The notes under the pieces: model-generated | What the model saw: the letters and a program-made list of their open reading frames with translations, nothing else | What the model was told of the DNA's origin: nothing | Database searches by the model: none | In this document: piece after piece, positions 12,942 through 13,078 of the stretch | How the letters are laid out: each line of letters begins with the position of its first letter | Position numbering within the stretch: position 1 is the first letter of the stretch | Made by a program: the position numbers and the translations under genes | Assembly (NCBI GenBank): GCA_028705415.1 | Contig: JAQWDO010000015.1 | Coordinates: 1-13,078 of the forward strand | DNA length: 13,078 nucleotides | Reading direction: 5' to 3' | Origin: Dehalococcoidales bacterium | GTDB lineage: Bacteria > Chloroflexota > Dehalococcoidia > Dehalococcoidales > CSSed11-197

Positions 12942-13078
12942 TTAAGCGCTGTATCTTAAATCCAGAAAAGTTTCAGCCGGAAAACTGCTATTAATATAAC
13001 CTAATGCAGCCATATAGTCTATCACATCCTGGACTACAGCCGTATCGATGGAACTGGAAAACTCGATGCGGTCAATTG
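12942..13078 (-). CDS. C-terminus of an ABC substrate-binding protein, cut by the window end
   Basis: The minus-strand frame is open from 13076 to a TAA at 12942-12944 and encodes 44 residues. The sequence VVQDVIDYMAALGYI followed by PAETFLDLRYSA resembles the C-terminal helices of NitT/TauT-type periplasmic or lipid-anchored binding proteins, and the place directly before the matching permease supports it. Only the tail is visible, so the ligand cannot be judged. Confidence 0.65.
   Translation of the reverse strand, partial: IDRIEFSSSIDTAVVQDVIDYMAALGYINSSFPAETFLDLRYSA

Overview
This is a compact bacterial chromosome segment of moderate GC content. It has 12 recognisable protein-coding genes, two of them cut by the window edges. 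No rRNA, tRNA, CRISPR array, insertion sequence or phage gene is visible. The style of ClpC (N-terminal Clp repeats plus a UVR middle domain), the FolC N-terminus, a Na+-pump decarboxylase beta subunit, a cobalamin-ring methyltransferase and XdhC/YqeC factors suggest an anaerobe. My best guess is a Dehalococcoidia-like Chloroflexota, with anaerobic Firmicutes as the main alternative. That assignment is inference and would need a phylogeny. TTG start codons behind good Shine-Dalgarno sites are unusually common (pyrF, oadG, oadB, clpC, yqeC).

Left part (1-4083): the 3' part of holA (DNA polymerase III delta) runs rightward and converges on pyrF (OMP decarboxylase, leftward). A rightward pair follows: a predicted exported DUF2807 beta-helix protein with Gly-Ala-Ser repeats, then folC (folylpolyglutamate/dihydrofolate synthase). 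folC converges with a small SWIM zinc-finger gene, and the two genes share a palindromic CTAG as overlapping stop codons. A 16-bp perfect palindrome lies upstream of the SWIM gene.

Middle part (4287-8347): a leftward group of clpC, then a small gamma-like subunit (oadG), then a decarboxylase beta subunit (oadB). clpC has a near-consensus promoter, TTGACC-17-TATAAT. A hairpin between clpC and oadG may end or attenuate the clpC message. The biotin carrier and carboxyltransferase subunits of the Na+ pump are not in the window.

Right part (8387-13078): a solitary cobJ (precorrin-3B C17-methyltransferase) runs rightward, divergent from clpC. It is followed by leftward genes in the transcription order ABC substrate-binding protein (fragment), TauC/SsuC-type permease, ATPase with an extended ModC/PotA-like C-terminus, yqeC and xdhC. 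YqeC and XdhC belong to the maturation of molybdenum hydroxylases, so the ABC system may supply that pathway (inference). Between the ATPase and yqeC is a start-less open frame that could be the frameshifted tail of the ATPase.

Most of the window is ordinary housekeeping content. The most unusual points are the hybrid ABC transporter next to yqeC-xdhC, the possible frameshift at its ATPase end, the high TTG use, and the beta/gamma pump pair standing without its catalytic subunits.
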